Shown: one piece after another, positions 8,726-18,229 of the stretch | How positions within the stretch are numbered: position 1 is the first letter of the stretch | Layout: each line of letters starts with the position of its first letter | Source of the DNA: Mesorhizobium sp. WSM3626 | GTDB taxonomy: Bacteria; Pseudomonadota; Alphaproteobacteria; Rhizobiales; Rhizobiaceae | Length of the DNA: 64,000 bases | Assembly (NCBI RefSeq): GCF_000513935.1 | Contig: NZ_AZUY01000026.1 | Location: forward strand, 1-64,000 | Reading direction: 5' to 3' | The notes under the pieces: generated by a model | Told to the model about the DNA's origin: nothing | The model's database searches: none | What the model saw: only the letters and a program-made list of their open reading frames with translations | Program-made: the position numbers and the translations under genes

Positions 8726-9622
8726 CTAGTATCGACGCAATTTTCCAGAGGAGAGTCGAACGCAGTCCAGCGAGAAGCTCCGAAACTCTATTCCTAACTG
8801 CTTGAGCCGCTCCACACCGGGCACCTCCGCCGCCGGATGCACGAGCCCAAGAATGGAGTCGGATCGGAAGGGAAGGGGGATTTGCAGGGCCTCAGCTGCC
8901 TTGAGAACGCCATTGACAAGCTGCCAGGGCACGGCGACGGCGCGCAGTGTCCTGCCTTGTGATGCGGCGATCTCTTTCATGAGCCGTCGGAACGGTACCG
9001 GTTCGGGATTGGCCAGCCCTACCGGTTCCGGCAGGGGCATGTCCGATTCGGCGATAGCCACCATGGCGGCTGCCATGTCCGCCTCATGCACGGTGAACTG
9101 ATAGGAGCGCGCCCCGATGAGAGGTGTGACCGGCAGATTGCTGAGCTTGCGAAGCGCGCCCGCCATGCCGCCCCACCCGGGGCCGTACACCAGTCCGAGG
9201 CGGGTCGAGACACCTCCCAGGCTGCTGGCGGTGCGCTCGCAGGCCAGTTTCGCTTGACCGTACAACTGTCGGGTTCCCTTATAGGCGGACATCGAGGAGA
9301 TAAAGATGACCCGGCGAACCCCTGCGTCGATAGCATTGCGCAGGAGGTGCTGCGAGCCGGAGACATTGACACCCCACACGTCGCCGGCGCTGACGAGACT
9401 CAGGTCCCATGCACCGTGGATAAGCACATCTAGGTCGCTGAAAGCGGCCCCCGACGGTGGGCGCTTGATGTCGTAAGGGCGCCACTCGGCGACGCCGGCC
9501 GCATTTCCGGAGGTCACACAGTTCGACCGGGCAAACGCGATGACCTCATGCCCCTGTTCGGCGAATGAGGCACGCAGGATGGTCCCGACATATCCGTTGG
9601 CTCCGGTGATACCGACCCGCAT
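8726..9622 (-). CDS. NAD-dependent epimerase/dehydratase family protein (atypical SDR)
   Basis: A 298-residue SDR. MRVGITGANGYVG gives the dinucleotide loop at 7-13, ISSMSAY supplies the serine, and Tyr121 with Lys125 (YGQAK) form the catalytic pair. I start at 9622 because the Rossmann strand begins at residue 2 from there; an in-frame extension of 87 codons runs back into the upstream oxidoreductase gene and lacks homology. The C-terminal part carries no extra domain. It lies 8 bp after the GMC-type oxidoreductase stop, so the two are probably co-expressed and may act in sequence on one sugar. Confidence 0.8.
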   Translation of the reverse strand: MRVGITGANGYVGTILRASFAEQGHEVIAFARSNCVTSGNAAGVAEWRPYDIKRPPSGAAFSDLDVLIHGAWDLSLVSAGDVWGVNVSGSQHLLRNAIDAGVRRVIFISSMSAYKGTRQLYGQAKLACERTASSLGGVSTRLGLVYGPGWGGMAGALRKLSNLPVTPLIGARSYQFTVHEADMAAAMVAIAESDMPLPEPVGLANPEPVPFRRLMKEIAASQGRTLRAVAVPWQLVNGVLKAAEALQIPLPFRSDSILGLVHPAAEVPGVERLKQLGIEFRSFSLDCVRLSSGKLRRY

Positions 9623-9630
9623 ATGAACAC

Positions 9631-11238
9631 TCAACCCGTCAGCTGCATCGCTTCGCTGGCAATGCGATGAGAATTGGCCATCACGGTCAGGGTAAAGGTA
9701 GTAGCCGGAACATTTGGGAAAACCGATCCGTCGATGAGATGAACCCGGTCCCAGCGCGCCAGCCGCCCGAGGCGGTCTGTCGTCGCATTTCCAGAATCCG
9801 GCTCTCTGGCATGTGGAAAACTGCCGCCGAAGTGGTAGCTCTTGGCCGCGCCCGACCATAGCATCCGCGGCGTGACCGGCCACAAGTCGAGGTAAGGTGC
9901 CGCCCTGCGGATCCGATTTATCACGTCACGCAACATGGGAGGAACGTCCTTCGCCTCGCCGAAACCATCTGAACTGAGAGTTATCTGGGGTAGCTCATCA
10001 GGGGCTGCGGACACTTGAGCGCAGATCCGGACCTTAGGTGATGCCCAGGAAGGCAGGTAGCCCAGGCCTACCGTCAACCGGCTCAGGAGCCGATCGGTCG
10101 CAAAGGCGGCGGCCCGGTGTCGAAGGAAGCCGGGAAGCGCATCGCTGTACGCTTGGTTGAAGGGGTAGAAGTGAATCTGCGAGACATCGAAGCCCTCCTC
10201 GTCCCGGGCGATTACCATGGTGAACTGGTTGAGTGTGAAGTCCTGCCTTGTACGTGGGTCGGGGGTCGGCCTCATGGACATCATTGGAAGAACGAACTGA
10301 GCCGATTCCGAAAGGTGTACTACCGGCTGGGCGGATCCGAGCGAGCCTAGGATGAGCCGGGTGGTCCCGATTGCTCCGCAGCCCACGAAGACCCGGTCGG
10401 CTGTGAATCGCCGCATCCGGCCGCTCGACAACTCCCGGGCCTGAACGACGGCCGTGTCGCCGTCCTGGTCGACCCGTACCGCGAGTAGCCCGCTGTGGTA
10501 GTCGATCCTCCCGCTTTGTCTGAAGCGATCGAAGCTGTGCGACGCCGAAAAGATCAGCGACCGCGGGCATCCCGTCATACATAGGCCGCAGGGCTGGCAT
10601 TCGGGCGCCGAGAAGGCGAGCCGGGAGCGGCCCATGGTTATTCCGTTGGCGCGCACTCGATCGCGGTGCCGGTCGTAATTCGCCAAGACCATTAGGGTCC
10701 GTGGCGCCAGCGGCGGCAGCGGGGCCGGGGATCCCATGAGCGGGAACCACTCCTCGAGATCGTCGGACTCTCCAGCGAAAGGAATGTGGCCCAGGATCGT
10801 CCGATAGTGCTCTTCCATATCCGAGAAGTCGAACGGCCATCCCTTGAACGTGGCGGCGCTGAAGGGCATGATTTGGGCCCCCCAGACATTGCTGAATCCC
10901 CCGTAGGCACTCGAGATGACAGACGAGTTGACTCTGCCCTCTGACTTGACGCCGTCGAGCTGGCCCATATTGGCAAATGGGAAATCGGATCCGTAGCTTC
11001 TCTTTTCAGGCAACGAATCGGATTGGACCCGCTTGGGCTGCAGGCTCACGCGGCGTACGTCGTTCTCATCCCAATTGTCGACACGAAGCTTGGACAGCCT
11101 GGAGATTACCTCCTGCGCTTCGGCGTCCAGCACGGTGCCCGGATCGAACACGGTTATCTTCTCGTCCGGTTTTTCCGATAGCGCCAACACGGCTGCCGCT
11201 GCGGCCGGGCCCGAACCAATGATTATTGACGACGGCAT
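9631..11238 (-). CDS. GMC-type FAD oxidoreductase with a ferredoxin-like cysteine motif
   Basis: A 535-residue flavoprotein. The N-terminal SSIIIGSGPAAAAAV is the FAD-binding strand-loop; the C-terminal HLIDGSVFPNVPATTFTLT is the GMC signature with its conserved Asp and Pro. It probably oxidises an alcohol group on a sugar or lipid-linked intermediate. Unusually, residues 214-224 contain four cysteines spaced CX2CX2CX3C followed by Pro (Cys214, 217, 220, 224), the pattern of a 4Fe-4S ferredoxin site. No signal peptide is present. The stop codon is followed directly by the SDR gene, and its start abuts the stop of the GT2 gene at 11239. Confidence 0.85.
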   Translation of the reverse strand: MPSSIIIGSGPAAAAAVLALSEKPDEKITVFDPGTVLDAEAQEVISRLSKLRVDNWDENDVRRVSLQPKRVQSDSLPEKRSYGSDFPFANMGQLDGVKSEGRVNSSVISSAYGGFSNVWGAQIMPFSAATFKGWPFDFSDMEEHYRTILGHIPFAGESDDLEEWFPLMGSPAPLPPLAPRTLMVLANYDRHRDRVRANGITMGRSRLAFSAPECQPCGLCMTGCPRSLIFSASHSFDRFRQSGRIDYHSGLLAVRVDQDGDTAVVQARELSSGRMRRFTADRVFVGCGAIGTTRLILGSLGSAQPVVHLSESAQFVLPMMSMRPTPDPRTRQDFTLNQFTMVIARDEEGFDVSQIHFYPFNQAYSDALPGFLRHRAAAFATDRLLSRLTVGLGYLPSWASPKVRICAQVSAAPDELPQITLSSDGFGEAKDVPPMLRDVINRIRRAAPYLDLWPVTPRMLWSGAAKSYHFGGSFPHAREPDSGNATTDRLGRLARWDRVHLIDGSVFPNVPATTFTLTVMANSHRIASEAMQLTG

Positions 11239-12411
11239 CTACTTTCCGCGCCCATCGGTTTGCGCGACTGTGTCCAGTATCTGCTTGGTTGCCTGCTGGC
11301 GCCGCCCACGCAGGCGCCGCGCCAGCTCGATCCGGCCGACGACGTGGCCCGCCGCGGCCAGCCCCACGCCAGCGACTATTGCCGCCGACCGGGCCAGCCC
11401 GCGAGCGTCACCCTTGGCCGCTTGTAGAATCTCCTGGCGCAGGCCCTTGGTCAGGGCGTACCGGACGAAGCGGGCCTCTGCACCAAGTGTGGCGGCCTCG
11501 CCCATCTGCGCAAAAGCCTCGAGCTTGCCCTTGTTGACGAAGAAGCAGCGGCGCCAGAAGTACTTCCAGGTCAGCCGCGAGGCGGGTACAAAGTGGCGAA
11601 CGATCGCCGCCGGTTCATAGATAACCGCCTCACTGCCCTTGATGTGCGCTACGCGATGGGACATATCCATGTCGTCGTGGTTGTCGGAATGGAACCCTCC
11701 CACCTGCTCGAGGAGGATCCGCCGTACCGACATGTTGGCTCCTATCAGGTGAGCCAGGGGGCCTCGGCTGGTCGGCAGGCCATCATAAGCACATCCGAAC
11801 ACCCAGTCGAACTGCACCGGAAACCATGCCGGGCGGTCAGCCTCGAAAACCGGTAAGGGGCGCCCGCCCACGGCGCCGATTTGGTCATCCTGGTACGGCT
11901 TGGTGAGGATCTCGAGCCAGTCCTTGTCGGCCGCCGCATCGTCATCCAGAAACGCCAGGATCTCTCCAGTGGCAACCTCAGCCGCCGTGTTTCGGGCCGA
12001 CCCCAGGTGCCCGTCATGCTTATTCTGGATCACCAGTACCGGAGGGGCAGATGCGGCCAAGTCAGCCCAGTAGGCCACACAACGGCGGAACAGGGGTTGG
12101 TCGACGCATACGATGATCTCGCAGGGTTGCACGGTCTGCTCCTGAACCGAGGCCACTGATTGAATCATAAGCTCCCATCTTTCCTCGGTATAAGCACAGA
12201 TAATCACCGAGATCGTGGGGGGGCGGCGACTCTGCCGGCGTTCGCTGTTTACGCCTTCCCCGGGCTGCCGGGTTTTCGATACAGGCTGGCCGGTTGTGGC
12301 AAAGGCAACGTCACGACCGCGGTGGGCAAGTTCGATCCCTAGCTTGGGGACGTGGCCGTCCTGGCCAACGCCAATCGGCGGATGGGATTGCGCAAGCATC
12401 AGACTACGCAT
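11239..12411 (-). CDS. Glycosyltransferase family 2 with a GT4-like N-terminal remnant
   Basis: A 390-residue protein. The GT2 (GT-A) domain begins near residue 66 (TISVIICAYTEERW) and has the metal-binding Asp cluster FLDDD at 154-158 and a polar C-terminal helix bundle. The first 40 residues (MRSLMLAQSHPP, then LGIELAHRGRDVAFATTG) instead look like the first strand and helix of a GT4 enzyme such as the one at 20966, so the gene may be a deletion fusion. The start has GGGAG about 10 bp upstream. It is the first gene of a minus-strand run (GT2, GMC, SDR) and likely adds one sugar to the repeat unit; the sugar is unknown. Confidence 0.82.
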   Translation of the reverse strand: MRSLMLAQSHPPIGVGQDGHVPKLGIELAHRGRDVAFATTGQPVSKTRQPGEGVNSERRQSRRPPTISVIICAYTEERWELMIQSVASVQEQTVQPCEIIVCVDQPLFRRCVAYWADLAASAPPVLVIQNKHDGHLGSARNTAAEVATGEILAFLDDDAAADKDWLEILTKPYQDDQIGAVGGRPLPVFEADRPAWFPVQFDWVFGCAYDGLPTSRGPLAHLIGANMSVRRILLEQVGGFHSDNHDDMDMSHRVAHIKGSEAVIYEPAAIVRHFVPASRLTWKYFWRRCFFVNKGKLEAFAQMGEAATLGAEARFVRYALTKGLRQEILQAAKGDARGLARSAAIVAGVGLAAAGHVVGRIELARRLRGRRQQATKQILDTVAQTDGRGK

Positions 12412-12629
12412 CTAATAAATCTCCCGACTTGAGCTTCCGATATCAGTCCAAACTCTTCGATGATCAGGGCGACGCTTTTTGACACGCCAGGCTATCGCCG
12501 GGTGGATTCGGCCTTCCCGCGAGCCTGTTTCGCCATGACCAGAGCCGAGGTTCGCGCCGCCCTGACACCGGCGTTTAAAGTCGCCGGAGCCGTCGAGCGT
12601 GCAGGCGCAGGTCACGGCGGAGGCCTCGG

Positions 12630-13871
12630 TCATGGCAACTGCTGACCGCTTTCGGGGGCCGGGCTGGTGTCGCGTGTCTGTGTGGCCCGAGCCGCGGCGG
12701 CTTTGAGGATGTTCCAGAGCGCCCCGCCGTCATTATGGATATCGAACTGGTCGTGTTCGTCGACGGGATAGCGGCCGCTGTCCTGCCGCGAGACCAGCCG
12801 CCACACCATCCAGCCGGCGCAGTTGCGATCACGCGTCAGCGTATCGAGCCACATGGCGTAAGCTTCAGCCGCGTTCTTGTTGGAACGGGCATGGCCAAAT
12901 TCCTCCAGAAGCACCGGCTTTTTGGCGCGGGCCCCCAGCTGGCAGAACTCGGGGATCATGTCGTTGAATTGCTGGATGGTGAGGTTGTAGTAAACCGGAT
13001 AGCCGTGCCAGGTCCCAAAATCGATACTCGGGATGGTCAAATCAGCTAACTTGGGATCGAAAATGTTGGCATTCCCTGAGCTGACAAGGTGATTGGAATC
13101 GAGGGACTTGAAGTAGGCCGACATTTCGGCGGTCCAGGCCAGCCGCAGGGCCTCGGGCTTCGCATTGCCTTCGTTGATCAACTCCCAAGCCATGATGGTC
13201 GGGTCGTCCCGGTAGGCAAGTCCGGTGAGCGGGTTGACGCGCTGAACAACGTGGCGGACCCATGTGCGGTAGTCCCGCTTCGTGCGAGGGTCGCTGAAGA
13301 AGAACGTGGCCTCGTCGCGGCTCCCATACCAAGCCCGCATCTGCTGGGCGCCGCCCGTGAAGGCCCAGAAATCCAGGACAGTGATAATCAGCCTGAGGTG
13401 CCGCTTGCCGGCCTCGGCGATGAGGAAATCAACCTTCTGCATGCCGTTGGCGCCGTCATTGATTGCCATGCTGTTTTGACTGGGATCCCAGTAGAGCAGG
13501 TACGTGCCCTTGACCGCGAGGTTGCTGGCTTCCCCTTCAAGCTGCCAATCCCATATCGTGGCGACGCGTCCATCTAGCGACCCGATCACCGGCTGGAGGA
13601 AGGTGCGGACCACATTGGCGCGCATCGCCACCGCATCGTCGAGAACGCGGGTGACCTCATCCTTAGACCCGTAGGTCAGATAGTGATTATTTACGCCCGT
13701 GACGAAGAACGGCTCGCCGTCCAACGTGAAGTTCGTTCCGGAAGTCTTTATGAACGACGTTGCCGGTGGATCGGGCGCGGTGCTCGCGGCTGATAGAACA
13801 GACATGGACAGGAGCGCACACAATCCCCCATTGCGCAGCCAGTATCTCGCCCGTTGCCAGCTAACTATCAT
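12630..13871 (-). CDS. Secreted glycoside hydrolase, family 5-like (mannanase type)
   Basis: A 413-residue protein. An Arg-containing N-terminus followed by LCALLSMSVLSAAS, about residues 17-30, forms a Sec signal peptide. The mature part is a TIM-barrel hydrolase of the GH5 type: NVVRTFLQP near 86-94, WELINEG at 229-235 with Glu234 as acid/base, and LLEEFGH at 321-327 with Glu323 or Glu324 as nucleophile. The usual NEP is NEG here. GH5 enzymes of this shape cleave beta-mannans or related glucans. In a polysaccharide locus it may trim the exported polymer in the periplasm or outside the cell. It is divergent from the plus-strand gene at 14029, with 157 bp between. Confidence 0.82.
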   Translation of the reverse strand: MIVSWQRARYWLRNGGLCALLSMSVLSAASTAPDPPATSFIKTSGTNFTLDGEPFFVTGVNNHYLTYGSKDEVTRVLDDAVAMRANVVRTFLQPVIGSLDGRVATIWDWQLEGEASNLAVKGTYLLYWDPSQNSMAINDGANGMQKVDFLIAEAGKRHLRLIITVLDFWAFTGGAQQMRAWYGSRDEATFFFSDPRTKRDYRTWVRHVVQRVNPLTGLAYRDDPTIMAWELINEGNAKPEALRLAWTAEMSAYFKSLDSNHLVSSGNANIFDPKLADLTIPSIDFGTWHGYPVYYNLTIQQFNDMIPEFCQLGARAKKPVLLEEFGHARSNKNAAEAYAMWLDTLTRDRNCAGWMVWRLVSRQDSGRYPVDEHDQFDIHNDGGALWNILKAAAARATQTRDTSPAPESGQQLP

Positions 13872-14028
13872 CCTGCATGTTGGCTCGCGCCGGGCCCGGA
13901 GTGCAACGACCCCTAAGGATTACCTCATCTGGCCTCGCACAGCCCACCCTCAATCGGGCATAGTGGCGCTTGGCTGGGGCTTGCTGTCAAAGCTGTCGTT
14001 TTTCTTGAAATCCGGGGTGAGATCAACA

Positions 14029-15645
14029 ATGCGCATTTGCTTGAGTCTCGATCCGTCGCGGACGCTACGCTGGCATCTGTGGCTGGCAGAGGCGCTTGCT
14101 GAAGTTCCGGGCAACGATGTCTCCTGCGCTTTGGCTGCCGGCAGCCGCCCGCTGCCGGTGGTCTTCCGTCTGTTGCTCCAACTCGAACGACTACTCTATG
14201 GCTACCGTGTCAAAGGTGCCACCGACCCGGTCGAGGCGGCGCTGCGGTCCCTGCCGCCGCCCTCGGCCGACGGAGTGGATGTGCTAATTGATTTGAGCGG
14301 AGAGGAGCCGCTGCCGTCAGGACGGCGCGTGCTTACCCCGCTCTTCAACGGTCTAGCTGGTGAGATCGGAGTCATGGCCGCTCTGGCCAATGATCAGGAT
14401 CTTCTCATAGAGCTGCACGACACGGCGCGTCCGTCGGAGTCGTGGACGGCGCGTCCGGCCAGCGTGGACCGTGAAGTGTTCGCGGCGACTCTAGACAGCG
14501 TCCTCTCCTGCGCTGTGGCGCTGATCCTAAAGGCCTTGCGCGAGGAACCCAGTTCAGCTGTGTCCGGTGTCTCGGGCCCACCGGCGGCCGTGCCTTCACT
14601 CGGCGCGCTTTCGGCCATTGTTTATGGCACGGTGGCATCGAAGGCACTCCAGTTCTTGGACAGCTTGGCCAGAGGCGGCAGATCGTGGGGGATTGGCTGG
14701 CGCTTCGACCAGGCAGCGAGCCTGCTGGATAAGGGCGAAGCAGCCTTCCGCGTGCTCACCGGGGACTCAGGTAGCTTCCTTGCCGACCCGTTCCCATTCC
14801 GGCATCAGGGTCAGGATTACATCTTCGTCGAACAGTACCTCTACACAAAGAACCGGGGGTGCATCGCGGTCATCAAAGCGGACCGCAGCGGGACCGCCAG
14901 CGCACCCCAGATCGTCTTGGAAGAGCCGCACCACCTGTCGTACCCGTTCGTGTTCGAGCAGGACGGACAGATCTGGATGATCCCCGAATCGGGGGCGGTC
15001 AGGAATGTCAGTCTCTACAGGGCAATCGAATTCCCGTACCGGTGGAAGCGGGAGGCTTGCCTCCTGGAAGGCATTGAGGGCTACGACACCACGCCGCTGC
15101 GCCATGAGGGCGGCTTTTGGTTTTTCGTCAGCCCAAGGCTGTGGAGGTCCACCTCCTGGGATGTCCTCAGCCTCTACCGTGCCGAAAGCCTGACGGGCCC
15201 CTGGACGCCCCATGCCGCAAACCCCGTTTTGCTTGATGCTGCGCTCAGCCGCCCCGCAGGTGCCGTCATCCGACACGGCGGGCGCACGCTTCGCCCGGTC
15301 CAGGACTGTGCTCGCCGCTATGGCGGCGCGGTGACGTTCTGCCGGATCGATGCACTCGGCGCGTCGGAATTTGCCCAGACCCCGGTCGGTCGCATTTGGT
15401 CCGGCCCTTTCGGATGTCACACCTACAACCGCCGGTCCGGCCTGGAGGTGATCGACCTGTTCGGTCATGTCCGGGGATTGCGCGAGGTCACGACCTCGTA
15501 CCAGCTGCTTGGAGCCGACGTGTCGACCTTGGCGCAGCATGGGCGGTCCCTCTCTCGTCCGGGTGGCCAACCGGTCGGGCCCGCGGCGGCGCCTAGGAAG
15601 CGCCGGGCCTCCTCGCCCATTCTGGCGCGCAAGATTAAGGGGTAG
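14029..15645 (+). CDS. GINT1-like five-bladed propeller domain protein, probable sugar transferase
   Basis: A 538-residue protein. After an N-terminal part resembling a degenerate formyltransferase-like Rossmann region (MRICLSLDPSRTLRWHLWLAE), residues 230-500 form repeated beta-blades: FLADPFPFRHQGQDYIF, LSYPFVFEQDGQIWMIPE, YDTTPLRHEGGFWFFV, RPAGAVIRHGGRTLRPVQD. This matches the N-terminal domain of plant glucosamine inositolphosphorylceramide transferase 1 and the GH43/68-like bacterial proteins found in polysaccharide loci. I use the ATG at 14029; a long in-frame extension to 13699 would overlap the opposite GH5 gene. It may transfer or modify a sugar; no catalytic residues are assigned with certainty. 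Confidence 0.72.
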   Translation: MRICLSLDPSRTLRWHLWLAEALAEVPGNDVSCALAAGSRPLPVVFRLLLQLERLLYGYRVKGATDPVEAALRSLPPPSADGVDVLIDLSGEEPLPSGRRVLTPLFNGLAGEIGVMAALANDQDLLIELHDTARPSESWTARPASVDREVFAATLDSVLSCAVALILKALREEPSSAVSGVSGPPAAVPSLGALSAIVYGTVASKALQFLDSLARGGRSWGIGWRFDQAASLLDKGEAAFRVLTGDSGSFLADPFPFRHQGQDYIFVEQYLYTKNRGCIAVIKADRSGTASAPQIVLEEPHHLSYPFVFEQDGQIWMIPESGAVRNVSLYRAIEFPYRWKREACLLEGIEGYDTTPLRHEGGFWFFVSPRLWRSTSWDVLSLYRAESLTGPWTPHAANPVLLDAALSRPAGAVIRHGGRTLRPVQDCARRYGGAVTFCRIDALGASEFAQTPVGRIWSGPFGCHTYNRRSGLEVIDLFGHVRGLREVTTSYQLLGADVSTLAQHGRSLSRPGGQPVGPAAAPRKRRASSPILARKIKG

Positions 15646-16277
15646 TTCGGAAAACACGGCCGAATGGAGAAGTGAGCCTGCGGAGCTCGCGGCTCCCGGG
15701 GAGTGACAATGCCCGTATTGCGCACGCTATCGCGCAGGCGACGTCCGCTGCATCGTTTGCTCAGAGAGCCTGTCACTCGGATCTGGATAGCGATCATAGG
15801 TCGTCTTCGCTCGCGTTGATCGTGTGCGCTCGCGTTGATGGCATCGCGACCTTGTCGGCTCTTTAGCTCCGCCTCCGGCGCAGCTGCTGACAAAGACCGT
15901 GCCGCTGCCATGCAGTTGCCCTTGTGGTTTCGCCGGGACCAACCTGAAGAGATAGCCACAAAGAGCTAGTCACATATGGCGCTCTCTAACCACCTATTGA
16001 TGCTTCCTTAGCGCAGCCGCATCAGCAATGCTGGTCTTACACAAGCCAGGAGAGGTTCGATGGATTCAATCTCTCGATCTTCTTTCATCTCATCTTTCGC
16101 CATCTCCGGGAGTTTGCATATGATTAGAACAGTTGCACCCGGCCGCGTGGCTGCAATTCGGTCCCGGTTTGGCGGGATCTGTCATTCGGCCCATCATCTC
16201 GCCGGACCTTTTTCGACAGTCTTGGCGTGGTTCCAACCCGGCCCCTGGGTCCCCTCGCTCGCCGTTACGGTGTTGTC
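15646..16277. other. Intergenic stretch before the second glycosyltransferase group
   Basis: About 630 bp with no recognisable gene. An 11-bp sequence, CTCGCGTTGAT, occurs twice within 25 bp near 15807-15840. The frames present on both strands give low-complexity Ser/Arg-rich products and look spurious. It probably contains the promoter for the 16278-23565 gene run. Confidence 0.35.
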
Positions 16278-17078
16278 ATGAATGCCGGTCTCTCCAGTGT
16301 TCTTACCCCCGTCAGTGCCGTATCGCCGTCTGACTCAATCAATTTCGAGCTGCGGCAATCGCTAGCTCTACCCCGGGTCAGCTTCATCGTGCCGACACTC
16401 AACGAAGCCGAGAACCTGCCTTGGCTTCTGCCGCGCATCCCGAACTGGGCGCACGAGATCATCATCGTGGATGGCCGTTCGACCGACGACACAGTCGCGG
16501 TCGCGCGCCGCCTACGCGAAGACGTGAAGGTGGTCATGGAGCCCCGGCGGGGCAAGGGAGCCGCCCTCCAAGCGGGTTTCAGGGCCGCCACAGGCGACAT
16601 CATCGTCATGCTTGACGCTGACGGCTCCATGGTCCCGGAGGAGGCGATCGTTTTTGTCAGTGCACTGATGGCCGGCGCGGATCTCGTCAAGGGTTCACGC
16701 TTTATCCAGGGCGCCGGCACCGACGACATGTCGCTGTTCCGAATGTTCGGCAACTGGGGGCTGACACTGTTCGTACGGCTGCTCTATGGGGGGTGGTTCT
16801 CCGACTTATGCTACGGTTACATAGCGTTCTGGACAAAGCACGTCAGTACGCTCAATTGCGACTGTGATGGATTCGAGATCGAGACCCTCATCAACGTCCG
16901 GGCCCTGAAGAACCGCCTCAATATCGTCGAGGTGGCGAGTTTCGAGGCTTCGCGCATCAGTGGAGTGAGCCATCTGCGCGCCATCCCGGACGGCTGGCGC
17001 GTCCTCAAGACGATCTTGCGTGAGCGGGTGTACCAACAACACGGGCGGGCCGCGACAACCTGTGATGACGGCGGATAA
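16278..17078 (+). CDS. Glycosyltransferase family 2, dolichyl/polyprenyl-phosphate sugar type
   Basis: A 266-residue GT-A enzyme. VSFIVPTLNEAENLPWLLPR marks the nucleotide-sugar fold, VDGRSTDDT the first acidic loop and MLDADGSM the DxD metal site. It resembles DPM1-like or family-2 transferases that move a sugar from a nucleotide donor to polyprenyl phosphate. No C-terminal membrane domain is present, and the region GNWGLTLFVRLLYGGWFSDLCYGY is the usual amphipathic segment. I start at ATG 16278 rather than 51 bp upstream because homology begins soon after. The stop is 5 bp before the next start, so it heads an operon of sugar-transfer genes. Confidence 0.83.
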   Translation: MNAGLSSVLTPVSAVSPSDSINFELRQSLALPRVSFIVPTLNEAENLPWLLPRIPNWAHEIIIVDGRSTDDTVAVARRLREDVKVVMEPRRGKGAALQAGFRAATGDIIVMLDADGSMVPEEAIVFVSALMAGADLVKGSRFIQGAGTDDMSLFRMFGNWGLTLFVRLLYGGWFSDLCYGYIAFWTKHVSTLNCDCDGFEIETLINVRALKNRLNIVEVASFEASRISGVSHLRAIPDGWRVLKTILRERVYQQHGRAATTCDDGG

Positions 17079-17083
17079 GCCTG

Positions 17084-18229
17084 ATGCGAATCCTGATGGT
17101 TGCCGCTCGCTGCTATCCCTTCATGGGCGGCACTGAAACTCACATCCAGGAGGTCGGTCCCCGTTTGGTGGCGCATGGCCACGCGGTCGACGTGCTCACT
17201 ACCGATCCCACGGGGGATCTGCCAGTTGAGGAGGAGGTGCGCGGCATGCGTGTGCTGCGCGTGCCGGCCTGGCCAAGGGAGCTGGATCTCTACGTGGCCC
17301 CCGGCATTTACACCGCCATCCGGCGCGGAGCTTGGGATTTGATTCACTTCCAGGGGTATAGCAGCTTCGTGGTGCCGATCGGACTGCTCGCGGCCGTCCG
17401 CGGGCACCTGCCCTTCGTCTTGACCTTCCACAGCGGCGGGCATTCCTCCCGGCTGCGCAACGCCCTGCGCAGAACCCAGCATATGCTGCTGCGGCCGTTG
17501 GTAAGCCGGGCCGCGCGGCTAATCGGCGTCTCCGAATTCGAAGCCGACTTCTTCAGCCGGAGGATGGGCGTGCCGCGGGGTCGGTTTGTCGTCATCCCGA
17601 ATGGCGCCGAGATGCCGGCTCCTAGCCCCGGCGTCAAGGTCGATCCGCACCTCATCGTCTCGGGTGGCAGGCTTGAGCGCTACAAGGGCCATCACCGGGC
17701 GATCGCGGCCTTGCCCGAAATGATGCGCCGGGTTCCGGACGTCCGACTGCACATTGTCGGTACAGGCCCGTACGAGGGAGAATTGCGGCGCCTCGTGGCG
17801 ACGCTCGGCCTCGAAACGCGGGTCACAATTGGGGGTATCCCCGGATCCGAGCGGCAAAAAATGGCAGATCTCCTGGCGAGCGCCGCGCTGTTTGTGCTGT
17901 TCAGCGACTACGAAGCCCATCCGGTTGCCGTAATGGAAGCGCTGTCGCTGCGCCGTCCGGTCCTCGTCAGCGACACGTCCGGTCTGCGGGAACTGGCCGG
18001 CAACGGCGTATGCCGGGCGATACGGTGCAATGCTGGTCCGGGAGAGCTGGCCGCGGCCATGGCCGACGAACTGGAGGCCGATCGGCAGGTCCCGGATTTG
18101 GCGCTGCCCGACTGGGATGCCTGCGCGCAAGCGCTGAGCAACGTCTATTGCGATGTCCTGAGCAGCCGATCCACGGTCCGCGTGCCCTCCGGTGGCGTGA
18201 CATGGTGGCCTCCTCCGACGAGGACATGA
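17084..18229 (+). CDS. Glycosyltransferase family 4
   Basis: A 381-residue GT-B enzyme. The N-terminus MRILMVAARCYPFMGGTETH is the GT4 acceptor-domain start, VIPNGAEMP and VSGGRLERYKGH form the linker and donor-domain loop, and DYEAHPVAVMEAL gives the E-x7-E motif that binds the donor sugar-nucleotide. Retaining transferases of this kind add single hexoses or heptoses to lipid-linked repeat units on the cytoplasmic face. Its stop overlaps a possible start (ATGA at 18226) of the next, large membrane protein, indicating coupling. Confidence 0.85.
   Translation: MRILMVAARCYPFMGGTETHIQEVGPRLVAHGHAVDVLTTDPTGDLPVEEEVRGMRVLRVPAWPRELDLYVAPGIYTAIRRGAWDLIHFQGYSSFVVPIGLLAAVRGHLPFVLTFHSGGHSSRLRNALRRTQHMLLRPLVSRAARLIGVSEFEADFFSRRMGVPRGRFVVIPNGAEMPAPSPGVKVDPHLIVSGGRLERYKGHHRAIAALPEMMRRVPDVRLHIVGTGPYEGELRRLVATLGLETRVTIGGIPGSERQKMADLLASAALFVLFSDYEAHPVAVMEALSLRRPVLVSDTSGLRELAGNGVCRAIRCNAGPGELAAAMADELEADRQVPDLALPDWDACAQALSNVYCDVLSSRSTVRVPSGGVTWWPPPTRT

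Noticed and set aside
9623..9883. Upstream extension of the second SDR gene
   Set aside because: Falls inside the GMC oxidoreductase gene and precedes the true Rossmann start.
13699..14028. In-frame extension of the GINT1-like gene
   Set aside because: Overlaps the opposite GH5 gene's signal peptide and has no homology.
15465..15959. 164-codon minus-strand frame
   Set aside because: Overlaps the end of the GINT1-like gene and has a low-complexity Arg/Ser product.
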